Source: Liolophura sinensis (taxonomy: Eukaryota; Mollusca; Polyplacophora; Chitonida; Chitonidae). Taken from it: a DNA stretch of 64,000 nucleotides. Below the pieces are notes generated by a model. It was not told where the DNA came from, did no database searches, and was given only the letters and a program-made list of their open reading frames with translations. Below, in pieces: positions 35,001-45,881 of this stretch. The position numbers and the translations under genes were made by a program. The stretch's first letter is position 1; each line of letters starts with the position of its first letter. The stretch spans positions 4,772,001 to 4,836,000 of the forward strand of contig NC_088304.1 in NCBI RefSeq assembly GCF_032854445.1. Direction: 5' to 3'.

Positions 35001-37214
35001 CCAAGGTAAACTAGGGGGTAAAGGACCAGCGAATGAAAAGAATGGTAGAACAGTAATGACCGTTGGTTTGAAAATCACAGTGGTTATATCTTCCGTTTAT
35101 GGAAATGACATACACGAGGCATGATGACATATATATATATAATTACAGACATACTGTACAGAGAGTAAAACCACAGCAGCGACTACAGTTTGATAGCTGG
35201 CAAGTGGTCACACGAATCCGGTGAAATACGGCCTCTTACGCATAAATAGTAGCAATTTACGCGCTCCCTTGTACTATGGCTTAAATAGAATTAGGTTCAA
35301 AAACTGCAGTAATGGTAATTGCAACTTATTAGACAATACTGGTCTGGAAATACTCAAAATAATGTGGTACCATCACATTTAAAATGCATGGACATCCAAA
35401 CAACGCAAATTCTCTCCCGCAGTGTGACAGTTTGCTGGCAATCCATTACAGATGGTAGAACAGTATTGTCGTTGTTTGAGATATACGTATTCCAGGGGCT
35501 TTATATTTTCCGTTAATGGAAATGACATACAAGAGGCATGTTGACATGTTTTACTGACAATTAGGTGTCAGTCTGATGTTGACCGTTGGTTTGAAAATCA
35601 CAGTCGTCTCAGCTAATTTTTAGCACTAGAAAATGTGCTATAGCGAGGATTGCATATCTCGAATAATGATAATGCTGCTAGAAATATTCTAAATTCCCAA
35701 TATTTAAGTCTTAGACATGACCGGATTCCTGTGAACCTTAAGTAGATACTCTGATATCCATTTCATGAATTAAAAACAAATAAGAAAAAATAATACTAAT
35801 TTGAAGCACATTTTTTCTTTTCAGATCCTCGATCGGAAATAGGATCCCTTTGAAGAATGTATATTTGGTTCTCCCTCGGACTTATTTATCCGTGCGGTGT
35901 ATAAAGGCGCTGAAGACTGATGCCATTTCTGATCGCCATGAACTTTGAACTTTGTGAAACTTCTACTCTCATATTTATTCACGCTGATGTAAGTGTAAAT
36001 TACAATTTTACTGGCAAATCAAATCATTGGTATTTCCTACCCAATTGTTTTGGTCAAACTCAGCTCAGATGTCCCGTTTAATGGACAAATTTGACTTATC
36101 TGGTAACAAAGCCAGTTCAATCTGTGAGTCTGATTTGTAAATCTGTAAATACATGTTGATTTTGTAAATATATGTGTTCAATGCATTTTTGATATATTAT
36201 CGACATACTATTATCCTTATAGCGTTTTATATGTATAATATAAGATATCGTAAACACTCATATCAAACAGTGTCTAATCGTGATTTTACTTATTTTGATG
36301 TAGTTAAAAATTTCTGTACAAAATTTAATGGTGGTGGCACAGATGTAATCTAAACGTAGGAGCCGTGCATTCCCTGAGAGAAAAATGGAAGTGTGACCAA
36401 AAATTGCAAGTCGTTGAAATCTCGTTTGTGAAGAGTAGACATGCGTATACCAATCGTCAAACCTAAAGGGCGTTACGGGTCAAAAATCACAATCCCTTAA
36501 GAACTTATGTATTCTTGTAGCAGGAAAATGGGACGGATAAAGCACCCAACAGCTGGATATGTGTAGGAGACAATTGCATGTAGACATTCGCCACGAGTGC
36601 TCTAAAACAATACAATTCAGAGATTGTAGTCATTAATCTCAAAATTGACTTACGTCAGTACTGTCCACCAAATTACTCAGTCCAGGCATTATGACCTGTG
36701 ATGATAATGACACACAATGCAGTATATACAATAGTCCAGACGCATGACCCGACTGACATGTAGGGTCAAATACACACACCAACATAGCTTCAGAGGTAGC
36801 TTTCTGATTAGCTGTTGGCAAATCTGTCTTTAAATCATGACAGCCTCGTTTCCACTGACAGTTCAGCAACTTATGGACCAAGGCTCTGGGGAATCCCTCA
36901 CTGACATATGGCCGTACAGCGTACATCTATCATTAGTCTGTTATCGTTATCAGACTCATCTTCCCTGACCTAACATCTGTCCTTAAAACTAAAATAATTG
37001 TGTGCAACTCTGTGAACTCTCACACATAGATCCTGTCAAAGCACAAAAATGCTTCTGACAAGAGAAATTCACAAGCGATCGCCTCTCAAACTTTTGAATT
37101 CTGCGCCAATTCCCTGAGAACATTTCCGCCAATGAAACAAAGGCAATTTTAGCAATGGCCGTAGTCAGAACTGGACCCAGTGTTGTCAGATCAGGGAAGG
37201 TAATAAGGGTCCAG
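35001..37214. other. Intersegment spacer, copy 2
   Basis: Non-coding and paralogous to 22801-24957. It includes an AT dinucleotide run near 35132 and one isolated 48-bp-type unit near 35157-35200. The minus frame 36639-36926 is open here but interrupted by a stop at the matching place in copy 1, so it is not called. Confidence 0.6.
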
Positions 37215-37744
37215 GTTGTGGACTACACATGCAAATGTACATTACAGAGTTATGTCCCTTCACTAATCACAATACACTTCTAGACCATGTACCATGATTC
37301 CTTTTCTTTAAGGAACTATTTCTTAACGTATCTCTCATTAAGAATGTCTGTTGCGTTGAGAAGCGTGGTATATATTACTCGTCTTACACGGTCCAAAAGC
37401 ATAAACCTTGTTATTTAACAGGTTGTAAAATTTTCCAGAATGGTTTCTTTTTCACCACTATTGATCACTCCAGATATTTTAAAATCTGGATGCTGATGCT
37501 GAAGTTTTACTGACAGACCGGCTTCATGGAGGTTTCATGAATCTTAGCCATTCAAATCCGACATCCCTTTGCTACTCCTTAACCACAATGGGTTGTTCAA
37601 AGATAATAACAAGACTCACATCCGAAACTACCCAACATACAACTCCTCAAAATAAATAAAGTAAGTAAAGTAATTTGTAAGAGAGAAGGATCATCAGTTT
37701 CCTGTGATGCAGTGGAAGACAGTCGATACGATAGGCATGTCATT

Positions 37745-37945
37745 CAATTCAACTTTCGCAAGGGGATCAAGGGAAAGTCAGAGGTAAGAAGTTCCTCTCA
37801 GAAAGCGAGTAGGTTCCGTTCTTTGGCATCCGTTCTTTGGTATAATATGTTCATTAACCCAGTATTTATAATCTGCTAAGCTCAAAATCCATAAATCATA
37901 GCCTGGAAGTGTCTTAGCTGGCTGCGTTTGAGGAATATGTGCCCG
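37745..37945 (-). pseudogene. TIR receptor fragment, copy 3
   Basis: Counterpart of 11830-12152, with the TIR start (GYDLWIL-type) and a stop before the EELLT segment. A short duplicated string (ccgttctttggcat) occurs near 37817-37835. It joins the residual SINE piece near 37948. Not coding. Confidence 0.7.
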
Positions 37946-38172
37946 GAATTATGTTGGAAGGAAACGGTCAGTGGTGTTAACCTAAGAGCATAGTCGACAG
38001 CATTAAGAAACGTACTTGAGAACATTTTATTTTTACGACGGCGACCAGCATTGTGGTGGCAGGAAACCGGACAAAGTATTTTTTGTAATATGTCATAGTT
38101 TCTTTGTCTCGTTAAATGCGTTATTTTCACAACATAATTGTATCTTCAAAAATTGTCTTAGTGCTTGAGAGC

Positions 38173-38345
38173 AGTAGTATACAGAGTATAGGGTCTGGGC
38201 CACCCTCCATTTGGCAAATGGAGGCCCCCAGCCCCTTCTCGCGAAAAGATATAAACATAGGGAAGTAGGGTTCTGGCACACCCTCCCCTTGGCAAAAAGA
38301 GGCCCCCCAGCGGAGGGTCTGATGGCTATCGAAATTTCTTATTAG
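38173..38345. repeat. Left terminal inverted repeat (shortened)
   Basis: It pairs with the right end. Matching starts at agtagtatacagagtatagg and continues through two related GC-rich sub-repeats (ggtctgggccaccctccatt and ggttctggcacaccctcccc). After the string ccccccagc, about 240 bp present on the right are missing. The match resumes at ctatcgaaatttcttattag (38326-38345). Confidence 0.85.
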
Positions 38346-38470
38346 GTATACAGCGAATACAATGAATAATCATGGGATCTCCCGCGCTGGAAACGACCAG
38401 CCGGCCTATTTGGGCGAAGTTAGTCGACACGGTGTAAGACTTGCGAGGCTACAAAGAAGTCACCCACAGG

Positions 38471-38621
38471 ATGTTTGAAGACGGCCGCGTCCACGCACGC
38501 CGGCTGCTCGTGCTGAAGCTCTTCACCAACGACGTGTGCGATTCGGTGGAGCACCCCGAGCCCATCCGGGCAGTATTATGAAAACCGGCTGCTGCCCGAG
38601 CTAATGAGGCAACAACCCTAA
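38471..38621 (+). pseudogene. Short Polinton open frame of unknown function, frameshifted
   Basis: A 36-codon frame from ATG 38471 (starting MFEDGRVHARRLLVLKLF) meets TGA at 38579. The following bases continue sensibly in another frame to a TAA at 38619-38621. GC-rich codon use matches the other element genes. I do not recognise the family; it may be a complete small protein or the end of a longer gene lost with the left-end deletion. Confidence 0.4.
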
Positions 38622-38631
38622 CCCCAGAACA

Positions 38632-39613
38632 TCATTCGGAAAGAGCGTTTTTCAGCTCTTGCCGAGCTAGTTTTCGGCCGCGATCTATAGGCTGTTTTTT
38701 CGTGCTTTCATCGATCTCTACGGCGTTGAATGTCTTACGAGACTTAGCGCATATCTCCTGCTTCAGATCAGAATAGTTATTGAGCTCCTGAACGACTTGC
38801 CTGTACTCTACGTCCGAAATAACACCATCAGATAATGCCGTAGATACCTGCGCACGGATGCTGTTAAGTTATGTTTCTTGGCCTTTGCGTGAAGACGGCG
38901 GCTAACGAATTTTCCGGCGGCATTTAAGACACCGCAAGCTATGGCCGCAGCTTCCATAGCCAAGACACCAGGGGCTGCAAATATTGTTGTGAGTAGTCCC
39001 ACACCTGCAACCCCTAGTCCCAAACCGGCCGTGAGCATGGCCGAATCGCTGGGTACAGTCGTCCCATATTGTCCGTCCTACGAATCAACAACGTCGGTAA
39101 ACTCTAAATCGTCATCGGGAATACTAACACGAAAGCTGCGAAGTCTTATACCGGACTCTAAATTGATGCCATTGAGACCGACATCACTCCCTGCAAAGAC
39201 CCGTATATCCTCGAGAGAGTTCCGGATGACTGGATCGCCCTGGGCGTGTAATTTGATCATAAGTCTGAGCTCCTTTCCATCGTGCTCTGCAGGCCACTTG
39301 GAGGAACGGCGCTGAGAGGCCACGCCAAATATGATGTTGAAGATAACTATAGATCCAGGGTTTAACCTCTTCCACACAAAGCTATATGACAGTCGCTGGT
39401 TGGTACCAACGACACGAAAGAGGCTCCGGAGTTGAAAACTTTTTTCACCAGGGCCCGGTCGGCCTGGACCGTCATCGGGGTCACATTCACATCTACAAAC
39501 CAATCGGGGTCGCGAGCTCTGGTAAGAACAAAGCGGTCTTCAAAGCGAATTAAAGAGGCATGAGGCAGCGTGTGCTGTGCCCCATTTAGAATGTCAGTCA
39601 ATGTGATGAACAT
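38632..39613 (-). pseudogene. Conserved Polinton protein with beta-rich N-terminus and hydrophobic segment
   Basis: One broken minus-strand gene of about 325 codons. The ATG at 39613 starts MFITLTDILNG. The frame shifts near 39430, an in-frame TAG lies at 39078-39080, and the frame shifts again near 38870 before a TGA at 38632-38634. The first 190 residues look beta-rich. A Gly/Ala-rich hydrophobic stretch follows (TAGLGLGVAGVGLL, about 38990-39038), then a charged helical tail. This kind of protein recurs in animal Polintons. A structural or virion role is possible but not shown. It starts back to back with the plus-strand gene at 39624, 10 bp apart, suggesting a shared bidirectional promoter. 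Confidence 0.6.
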
Positions 39614-39623
39614 TTTAGCCACG

Positions 39624-40876
39624 ATGAACAGCGAGGCTTACAGGTTCAATAGAGAGGCCACTTACAAGGCCGGGGCATTTCATAGTATCCAAACCCACGC
39701 AGAGCAGCTCACGCGATTTGACATCTACATCGATGAAAAGAAGGTCTTTCCAGTCCAGTACACAGATGTGTTGGCTGCCACAGATAACCAGCAATGACAT
39801 TGTCCAGGCCTGGAACACCAATCCTATGCAATTCTGGCAGAACCAAGTGAACTTCGCGGTCTGGTGCGCAACCACGGGCTGCGGCGTCTCTGTAAAAGAC
39901 CATCTTCTCGCCCCCGTCAAACAAATAAGGACCCTGTACACGTTCCATGTGTATGACAAAGTTAAGCGGATCTTCGAAGAGATCCCCCCTGCCGCAAGAC
40001 AGAGCGTGGGCGGCATTCAAAAACCCCCACGACGAGAGGGCCTATGAGAGGATTTGTAGGGAATTCCCTGCGCCACACAGACTGGAGGCGCAGGGGGCAT
40101 ATTACTATATCACGAGAACGGGCTACAGCCCCGTTGGCGATGGGACCTTCGATCCGAGCAGGATGTCGTTCTCTAGAAAGCCTACAGCGCTCCACGTCGA
40201 CTACATCCAGCAGGACGCCGAGGAGGCTTGGGCGTCGTTCATTCCCGACAAATCCCAAGGATTCACGCAGCCGGGCATAGAGCGCCTAAACGATTCCATC
40301 CGGACATACGTGTGGGCTATTCTAGGCGCCCAAGCGCAAACAAGGGCGCGTATTCTAGGCACGGGCACAGCCTTCGACGCGCAAAAAGAGTTTGCTGCGA
40401 ACGTTGAAGACGCTATTTCCTCTCCGATTGACCTTCCGTCTGCTATCAAACGCTACCAGGACGTGCTACAGTATGCAGGGAGCGCTGTAGACTTTGTGTA
40501 TGGCATAGGCTTATATATGGCCACAAGCGACATGCTTCTGCAGATCGGCCATGTGGCGAACTACAACAACAAAATCGTCGTGGCCACAAAGGACCAGAAG
40601 CTAGGCGCCAATGAGGGTGTGAACGCTAAAGTGCTGCCCACTTTGCACAAGCGCGCACCTGACCACGGGATCGTAAAGCCGCAAGAAAGCGTCCCACCAC
40701 CTTCCCACGTTAAGCCGCAAGAAAGCGTCCCACCACTTTCCCTCGTTGAGCCACAAAAAAGCGTCCCACCACCCACCGCAGAACCCCTAAAGGAAAAGAA
40801 TCACGATGCGGAGAAGACAGCCATCGTCGTCGCTGGGGTTGGTATCGGCTTACTGCTGCTGTGGACTATGCGTTAA
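39624..40876 (+). pseudogene. Conserved Polinton protein with C-terminal membrane anchor, frameshifted
   Basis: Plus-strand gene of about 415 codons from ATG 39624 (MNSEAYRFNREATYKAG) to TAA 40874-40876. It is broken by frameshifts near 39790 and near 39980; the last 300 codons are open. The C-terminal part has three imperfect copies of KPQESVPP (about 40675-40775), a Pro-rich linker, then a terminal hydrophobic segment (AIVVAGVGIGLLLLW) suggesting a tail anchor. It is a large conserved protein of animal Polintons. I infer a structural role from size and position near the capsid gene, with no motif to prove it. Its 3' end overlaps the convergent gene at 40850 by 27 bp. Confidence 0.6.
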
Positions 40877-42240
40877 ATAATTGCGAACAGCCACGAGCAT
40901 TAGGCCACCTACTGCGATGACTAGAGCCCAGACATTATCGGCCAGCCACCCAGCTGCTTTCCCGAGAAGGTTCAGTAGCCAGGACATGATACTGCCAAGA
41001 ATACCCGGAATCGCAGCGGCAGCCTTCCCAGCCAGCTTGCCAAGGGCGCGCGCCACGGACTGGAGATGCTTTTTCACCCATTCTTTAAGATCACGCCCGT
41101 CGGGTGGAGGTGGTGTTGGCTGGAAGCCCCCGCCGGACCCGCCAGTCAGCGCCAACTTTATCGCTAGCCCCAGTGTCGAGATCGCCATCCCAATTGCCGT
41201 GAATGGAGACCACGGTTATTCCCTGCTCCCGGAAGAAAGTGCGGACGCGCTCGGCCAGAGTGGTATCCTTGTGTAGGATGCGATCGATCGTCTGCTTGAT
41301 GCGGTGTATTTGCGTGCGCAGGGCTTCGGCCGTTAAAGAGGCTGCTTCAAGCCGGGTCGCCCTCTCGCCCTCGAGACTCTTTATCCGGGCTTCGATCTCG
41401 CTCCGCAAGGCTTTATTATTATCATTATTATCATCAGGGACCTCCCCCAACTTCTTTTTTTCTTCTGCGATTTCAGCATCGAGACTTGACAGCCTGGAGT
41501 TGTTATACTCGTGTTCGCCTTCCATGGCCTGCAGTGCCTTGTTAAGCGCCAGAATTTCTCGCACGGGAAGAGCCAGTTCTCGCACGGGAAGAGGAAGGTC
41601 GGGAATCTCTTGTATGGGAAGAGGAGGGCCGTTAATCGTTTCAAGAACCCGCCCGACCTCACTATCCGTCAAGCGTGTTTCCAGTGTGTGGACTGCATCA
41701 GCGGCTTTTTTCGCTGCTTGGGTTAAATCCTTCAGCTCTATGGTATCTGCCTCGGAGGGCCGCGGCACCGAGTTCTGAACTCGCTGTCTTCAGGGCTGCG
41801 ACTGCTTCCGGATGCAACGATGGCTGTTTGCTTCTTTTCCAGTCTTCAAAGCCCAGCTTATTCCGAACAACATCAGCCCCTCCTCTCTTGGCGAGGGTTG
41901 TGAGGGCTAGCGGTTCACCTGTGTTTATGCTGGTGAGGTCCAGATCGGAGTATTCAATGAGTCGCAGTTTCCCTTCATTGTCAATCTTAAAATCCGTGTA
42001 ATAGCGCTTAGGTTTGGTAAGGGTGGGATACTTCCTCTCCATGGTATCGTAATAATCATTCACGGTGGTCACTAACAGCCTTCCCTCATTGGTTTTGAGG
42101 ATCTCATCAAAGGGTTAATGCTCGGGATACACCCCGATATGGACATCACCACCTGCAAGGAGAGGGGTCTGTTCGTCGTCGATGTTGTTGTCCTCTTCGA
42201 CGTCGTCGAACGTTCGATTATCAAAGTCGAAGTCTGCCAT
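40850..42240 (-). pseudogene. Coiled-coil Polinton protein with hydrophobic C-terminus, frameshifted
   Basis: A single ancestral minus-strand gene seen in four open pieces: 42115-42240 (acidic N-terminus, MADFDFDNRTFDD), 41698-42072, 41091-41768 and 40850-41188. The third piece is strongly helical with heptad-like Lys/Glu-rich stretches (about 41330-41500) and short repeats of LPVRE type. The last piece has a Gly/Pro-rich linker and hydrophobic helices (IPGILGSIMSWLLNLL, then WALVIAVGGLMLV). Frames change near 42090, 41760 and 41190. Length, coiled coil and membrane-active-looking tail suit a virion or core protein, but the function is unknown. It starts 44 bp from the divergent capsid gene. 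Confidence 0.6.
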
Positions 42241-42284
42241 AATCCTCGTATTGAACATTGCAAGGTATACCTTCAATACACACA

Positions 42285-43568
42285 ATGGATGCATACGGAC
42301 GCAGGCTAAACCCCCAGAACACTCCGCAAGCCTCGTGGGGTTCAAGGTGTACGGCAGTCCTTGGTCGTCACCAACAACCCGAGTACGATCGACCAGAATC
42401 AACAACTCTTGGTCCGCTTCCCCAACCTCGGCCCATATGACGTTATTGTGTCCCGTACCGTGCGCTTGGCCTTCTCGATCACGATCAATTCAGAAGACTC
42501 GAACGTCACAAAGGTCGTGAATCTCGGACGCGCAGTAGTCAAGAAAACCACGATCAGAATCAGCGGGAATGAGGTAATGTCCATCGACGACTCTGATGTG
42601 TTTCATTGCTACGGCAACTTATGGCTGACCAAAAACGAACGGAGGAATGCGGCCTACCAAGGCATTGGCAGCGAAAACATGCTTAAACTTCGAGTCGGAG
42701 CGGAGGGCGCAAGTAACGACGATACTAGAGAAAAAGCCATCGCTCGCGCATTTGGCAGCCGGTTCCACATCCCGCTAGACTTTGAGCTTCTAGATAGCCA
42801 CACGCCATTCTACTAGAGTGCCTTGGCCGACCGACTGGAGTACGAACTGACGTTTAACGATTACAGCCGGGTCATCCAGAAAACAGGCGATGACGACGTG
42901 ACTTACACCATTGACAACATCAGCCTGGAGTTGGATATGGTCACCGATGAGGAGCTCGCTAGACAGATCCGCACCCAGTTTGCCGGGGGCGTCTCCATTC
43001 TGTATGATCGCGTCCTCCGCCACCGAAAGTTTGTGAAGGACAAGTCTGATACTCTCTGGAACATAAACCTGAACACGCCCGCGAGAGCAATGAAGGGCAT
43101 CCTCATGCTGTTCGAGACTAAAGGAACCCAGTGGGAGATGAGGTCGGAATACTTCTACAACCCGAAGATCACCAAAGTAGAAGTCACAATAGAAGGGGTC
43201 CCCAGTCAGCTGTACAGCCAGGGCATGCGGGCGTACCAGCAGTGGGGCGAGGTCCAGAGGTTCTTCGCCAGCTCACCCCTTAAGAAGCATGACCCTGAGG
43301 TGGCCAGGGTCGTAAAAGACTTGGCCTGGCAGACGTCTTCCTGGAAGAGTTCTTGACTCACAAGCACGCCTTCTGGCTTGACCTTCGGCCAAGCGACGAT
43401 GACGAGCTGCATGGCAGTGGGAGGCGCGTTCTGAACGCCAGCGAGGGGATTACGATACAGGTGACAAAAGAGAGAGAAGATCCCGGCGTGTTGAACGTAT
43501 ATCTCTATGTGATCATGGACGCAAAGATGCACATCCAGAATGGTAGATTCGTTAGCGCGCTTTATTGA
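42285..43568 (+). pseudogene. Polinton major capsid protein, broken
   Basis: About 428 codons from ATG 42285 (MDAYGRRLNPQNTPQ) to TGA 43566-43568. The frame shifts near 42345, an in-frame TAG lies at 42814-42816, and the frame shifts again near 43330. Sequence landmarks of the animal Polinton capsid family are clear: SIDDSDVFHCY, YELTFNDYSRVI, DTLWNINLNTPAR, YNPKITKVEVTIEGVP and LHGSGRR. The family is known to adopt a double jelly-roll fold and is the reason Polintons are thought to form virions. The assignment rests on family recognition. It is followed, with a 29-bp overlap, by the packaging ATPase, as expected of a morphogenesis module. Confidence 0.75.
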
Positions 43569-44154
43569 TGACGCCCACTGCGCGATTATCTGTAGGCAGA
43601 CGAACTGCGGCAAAACAGTCTTCGTGCTGGACCTGCTTGAGGGCCCTTTCCGCGGTTTCTTTCATCACATTGTTATCCTGTGCCCCACTCTTAAGCACAA
43701 CGAGGCGTAATGGCGGCGATGGATACGGTCTGACCCTGAGGTCTATTGTTTTGATCCCGGCGAGCGGCTCAACGAATGCCAGAGAGCTTTCTACAGATTG
43801 TTCGAGGGGGAGCCCACCCTATACATCATCGATGATTGTAGCGCGTTGGAGGCAATGAAGAAGAAACAAAAAATGCTGTCATTCATGGCTTTCTCGGGCC
43901 GTCATGCAAAGCAAAGCGTCTGGGTCCTCACTCAGAAATACAACGCCGTCCTCAAAGACTTTCGCGAGCAGACAAGGTGGGTTGCTTCATTCCACTGCAA
44001 AGATCGGCACTCGTTCAACGAATGCCTGGAGGAGAACCACATCATCGAGGCCGAGAGCGAAAAGGCAGAGGTTCGACAGGAGCTCAAGAACAATCCGCAT
44101 TCTAAGCTCCTGCTAATGACTGATACGCCCGCCACATCTAAGATTATATATTAG
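43540..44154 (+). pseudogene. Polinton FtsK/A32-type packaging ATPase, one in-frame stop
   Basis: A 204-codon frame from ATG 43540 to the stop at 44152-44154, interrupted only by a TAA at 43708-43710. The Walker A region reads CRQTNCGKTVF: the GKT core is kept, but the first Gly of the P-loop is Arg. Walker B is LYIIDD (about 43819-43836). A later TQKYNAV motif fits the sensor region of this family. These ATPases drive genome packaging in Polintons and related double-jelly-roll viruses. The start codon lies within the 3' end of the capsid gene. Confidence 0.8.
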
Positions 44155-44179
44155 ACGTAGACGCCCCTACGTATTAATC

Positions 44180-44752
44180 ATGGATACCGACGAGCTTATA
44201 GACGAGATTCTGAGCGCAGAGGAGGAGGAGCCCAGCCCCAGCCAACAGCCCTTCCCCAGCCAACATGCACGGCAGCTCAGGGATAGGCTGGCGGCACTTG
44301 CGGTGGGTGGGCAGGTCAAGCCATATCTGGGAAAAGACGTAACAGCCGCTGAGATCGACGCCATGAGCGACAAAGACGTTGAAAGGTTGCACTCCCGGTA
44401 CGAGATTAAGCTCGGTGCGCGGATGGTTAACGATCTCGGAGGTATATTCTTGAGATCATATGTAAGGGCGGCCATCTGGCTTCTACCAATCCCAACCGAG
44501 AATCGACCAAAGCTCATGGCACAGCTCGCCACTGACCCATTTGTTGAACAGGCGCTTAGCAGTGCTAGCTGCTGGCTATACTACTGCTATGGTAAGTACT
44601 TAGCACCGTTAACCATGGCGCTGACCACTACTGAGCACTGCTTATTTGAACACCGCTGCTGTCCTAGAAATGATGATCCAGAGGAACATGAGTGCAACGA
44701 ATCCGGAAGGCCCGAAGGAAGTGGAGGGGGTGACAGTGGATCCTACGAATGA
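44180..44752 (+). CDS. Conserved Polinton protein, unknown function
   Basis: Open 190-codon frame starting MDTDELIDEILSAEEEE just after the ATPase (25-bp gap), with an acidic N-terminus and Pro/Gln-rich repeat (PSQQPFPSQ). A helical domain of about 100 residues follows (TAAEIDAMSDKDVERLHSRY), with moderately hydrophobic stretches. The Cys- and Gly-rich C-terminus after about residue 155 overlaps the next gene and may be a frameshift extension. I do not know its function. It is one of the few frames in the element without an obvious break. Confidence 0.6.
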   Translation: MDTDELIDEILSAEEEEPSPSQQPFPSQHARQLRDRLAALAVGGQVKPYLGKDVTAAEIDAMSDKDVERLHSRYEIKLGARMVNDLGGIFLRSYVRAAIWLLPIPTENRPKLMAQLATDPFVEQALSSASCWLYYCYGKYLAPLTMALTTTEHCLFEHRCCPRNDDPEEHECNESGRPEGSGGGDSGSYE

Positions 44753-45113
44753 CGGCCCTGCGAAGAATCCCCAAAAAGTCGCTGCGGGTCGAGCGGGTGC
44801 TGCAGCGAGAAAGGCCAAGGCTGAAAAGCTCAACAACGAGGTTCGCGAGGCAAAGGCTGCTTTGCTTGCTGGATCCGCCAAGAAACAGCCGAAGGAACCG
44901 GATTCTACGAAGGCACCCGACTGGAGGGCGCCCCTGGCGTTATTAGGCGTAGGCAGCCTTACAGTGCTAGTGTTGCTACGCGTGTGGCGCAGCCGCTATA
45001 CAGCACGAGGTGCAGATATTACGCCGCATGCAGCGCCGCAAGAAAAGAATCTCCATTTGAATATACGTCACGACCCTTTCTATATAGAGCAGCATGTCTA
45101 CTCCACCCAGTGA
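44670..45113 (+). CDS. Small single-pass Polinton membrane protein
   Basis: Open frame beginning MMIQRNMSATNPEG, with a second possible start at 44688. A charged Ala/Lys-rich helical segment (about 44770-44890) precedes one hydrophobic segment (LALLGVGSLTVLVLL, about 44935-44980) and a basic tail. It overlaps the preceding gene by about 80 bp and the following gene by 20 bp, typical of a compact transcription unit. Role unknown; a virion membrane or assembly factor is possible. Confidence 0.55.
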   Translation: MMIQRNMSATNPEGPKEVEGVTVDPTNDGPAKNPQKVAAGRAGAAARKAKAEKLNNEVREAKAALLAGSAKKQPKEPDSTKAPDWRAPLALLGVGSLTVLVLLRVWRSRYTARGADITPHAAPQEKNLHLNIRHDPFYIEQHVYSTQ

Positions 45114-45333
45114 CGGAAAAGTGCTAGTCAACGCGGTCTACCACGCCGCTGTAGTCTCTCTCCTGGCTACTGGGTACGCTCGTCTCGGTCAGATGTTCCT
45201 GAAAGGAGCCCTCCTGAAGCTGGGCTTAACACCCGGTGACGTTGGCATTGTCATTGCATATGTAGGCCTGGCCATGTTTTCGAAGGACCTGCTAATTAAA
45301 CAAGGGCTCCTTCCTCCTAATATAATCAAGTAG
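45094..45333 (+). CDS. Small two-helix Polinton membrane protein
   Basis: An open 79-residue frame starting MSTPPSDGKVLVN, with two hydrophobic segments (AAVVSLLATGYARLG and VGIVIAYVGLAMF). It begins inside the end of the previous gene and stops 2 bp before the next start. The size and layout are those of small conserved Polinton membrane proteins of unknown role. No break seen. Confidence 0.6.
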   Translation: MSTPPSDGKVLVNAVYHAAVVSLLATGYARLGQMFLKGALLKLGLTPGDVGIVIAYVGLAMFSKDLLIKQGLLPPNIIK

Positions 45334-45335
45334 TA

Positions 45336-45770
45336 ATGGCCTCCATCGCAATGATGTTGTGCGGCGCCCTCGTAAGCGCTTTGGCCTTCAGCGGGAGCGG
45401 CTATATGTTTTCAATGCTGAGGAGTTCCGCTGTTGACGAAGAGTGGAGGCGCCATGACCGCGCTGTAGAGCAGCTCCAAGCCGCCCTGGAAAAATGGGCC
45501 CGAAAGCGCACTGAGCGCTTGGGCTGGATCAACGATGAACTCCGCCGCCAGGGACACGCTGTCCATACGTTCCGAGATGTCGACGCTGCAATCCGCGAGT
45601 ATTCTAGGGTCTCGGGCAAAACTCTTACACGCGACGCGCTGCTGGGCTCAGAGCCACAGCTGTCCGATGTGCCTAGTGAAGATCAAAAACACCGCGAGAT
45701 GACCTTCGTCATCCTGGGAATGTGTGTGGTTGGGGGTGTGAGTTACGGAATCGCAAAACTCACCAAGTAA
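45336..45770 (+). CDS. Polinton membrane protein with central helical region
   Basis: An open 144-residue frame. The N-terminal hydrophobic segment (MASIAMMLCGALVSALAF) is followed by about 90 polar, helical residues (EEWRRHDRAVEQLQAALEKW) and a C-terminal hydrophobic segment (FVILGMCVVGGVSYGIA). It follows the previous gene by 2 bp, so the two were probably expressed together. Function unknown. It is intact, unlike the larger genes of the element. Confidence 0.6.
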   Translation: MASIAMMLCGALVSALAFSGSGYMFSMLRSSAVDEEWRRHDRAVEQLQAALEKWARKRTERLGWINDELRRQGHAVHTFRDVDAAIREYSRVSGKTLTRDALLGSEPQLSDVPSEDQKHREMTFVILGMCVVGGVSYGIAKLTK

Positions 45771-45881
45771 TCCGAACTGACTGTGCCGCCATCGAGCTCC
45801 TCGCCGGGGACGATCTGAGGTGCGCGCGACGATCTTTTTCGTCGCAAATCTGTTAGAGGGCTGCTAGAATACCTTGATGAC
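45771..45881 (+). other. Spacer before integrase
   Basis: Short GC-rich gap without an open frame. A promoter for the integrase may lie here. No protease remnant was recognised in it. Confidence 0.35.

Larger units (their letters stand above)
24958..37214. repeat. Receptor segment, tandem copy 2
   Basis: Second tandem copy, about 12.3 kb, bounded by the gttgtggacta landmark at 24958 and 37215. The gene order is the same as copy 1. It has lost the 48-bp array near 29600 and part of the receptor relic, and gained a full SINE at 32064. Confidence 0.8.

Noticed and set aside
36639-36926. Minus frame of 95 codons in copy 2
   Set aside because: The homologous place in copy 1 has a stop, and no family was recognised.
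39615-40016. Minus-strand frames at 39615-40016 and 39709-40020
   Set aside because: They are antisense to the conserved plus-strand Polinton gene and have no motif.
41203-41778. Long plus-strand frame of 191 codons
   Set aside because: Antisense of the coiled-coil gene; its Ser/Arg-rich composition is typical of a shadow frame.
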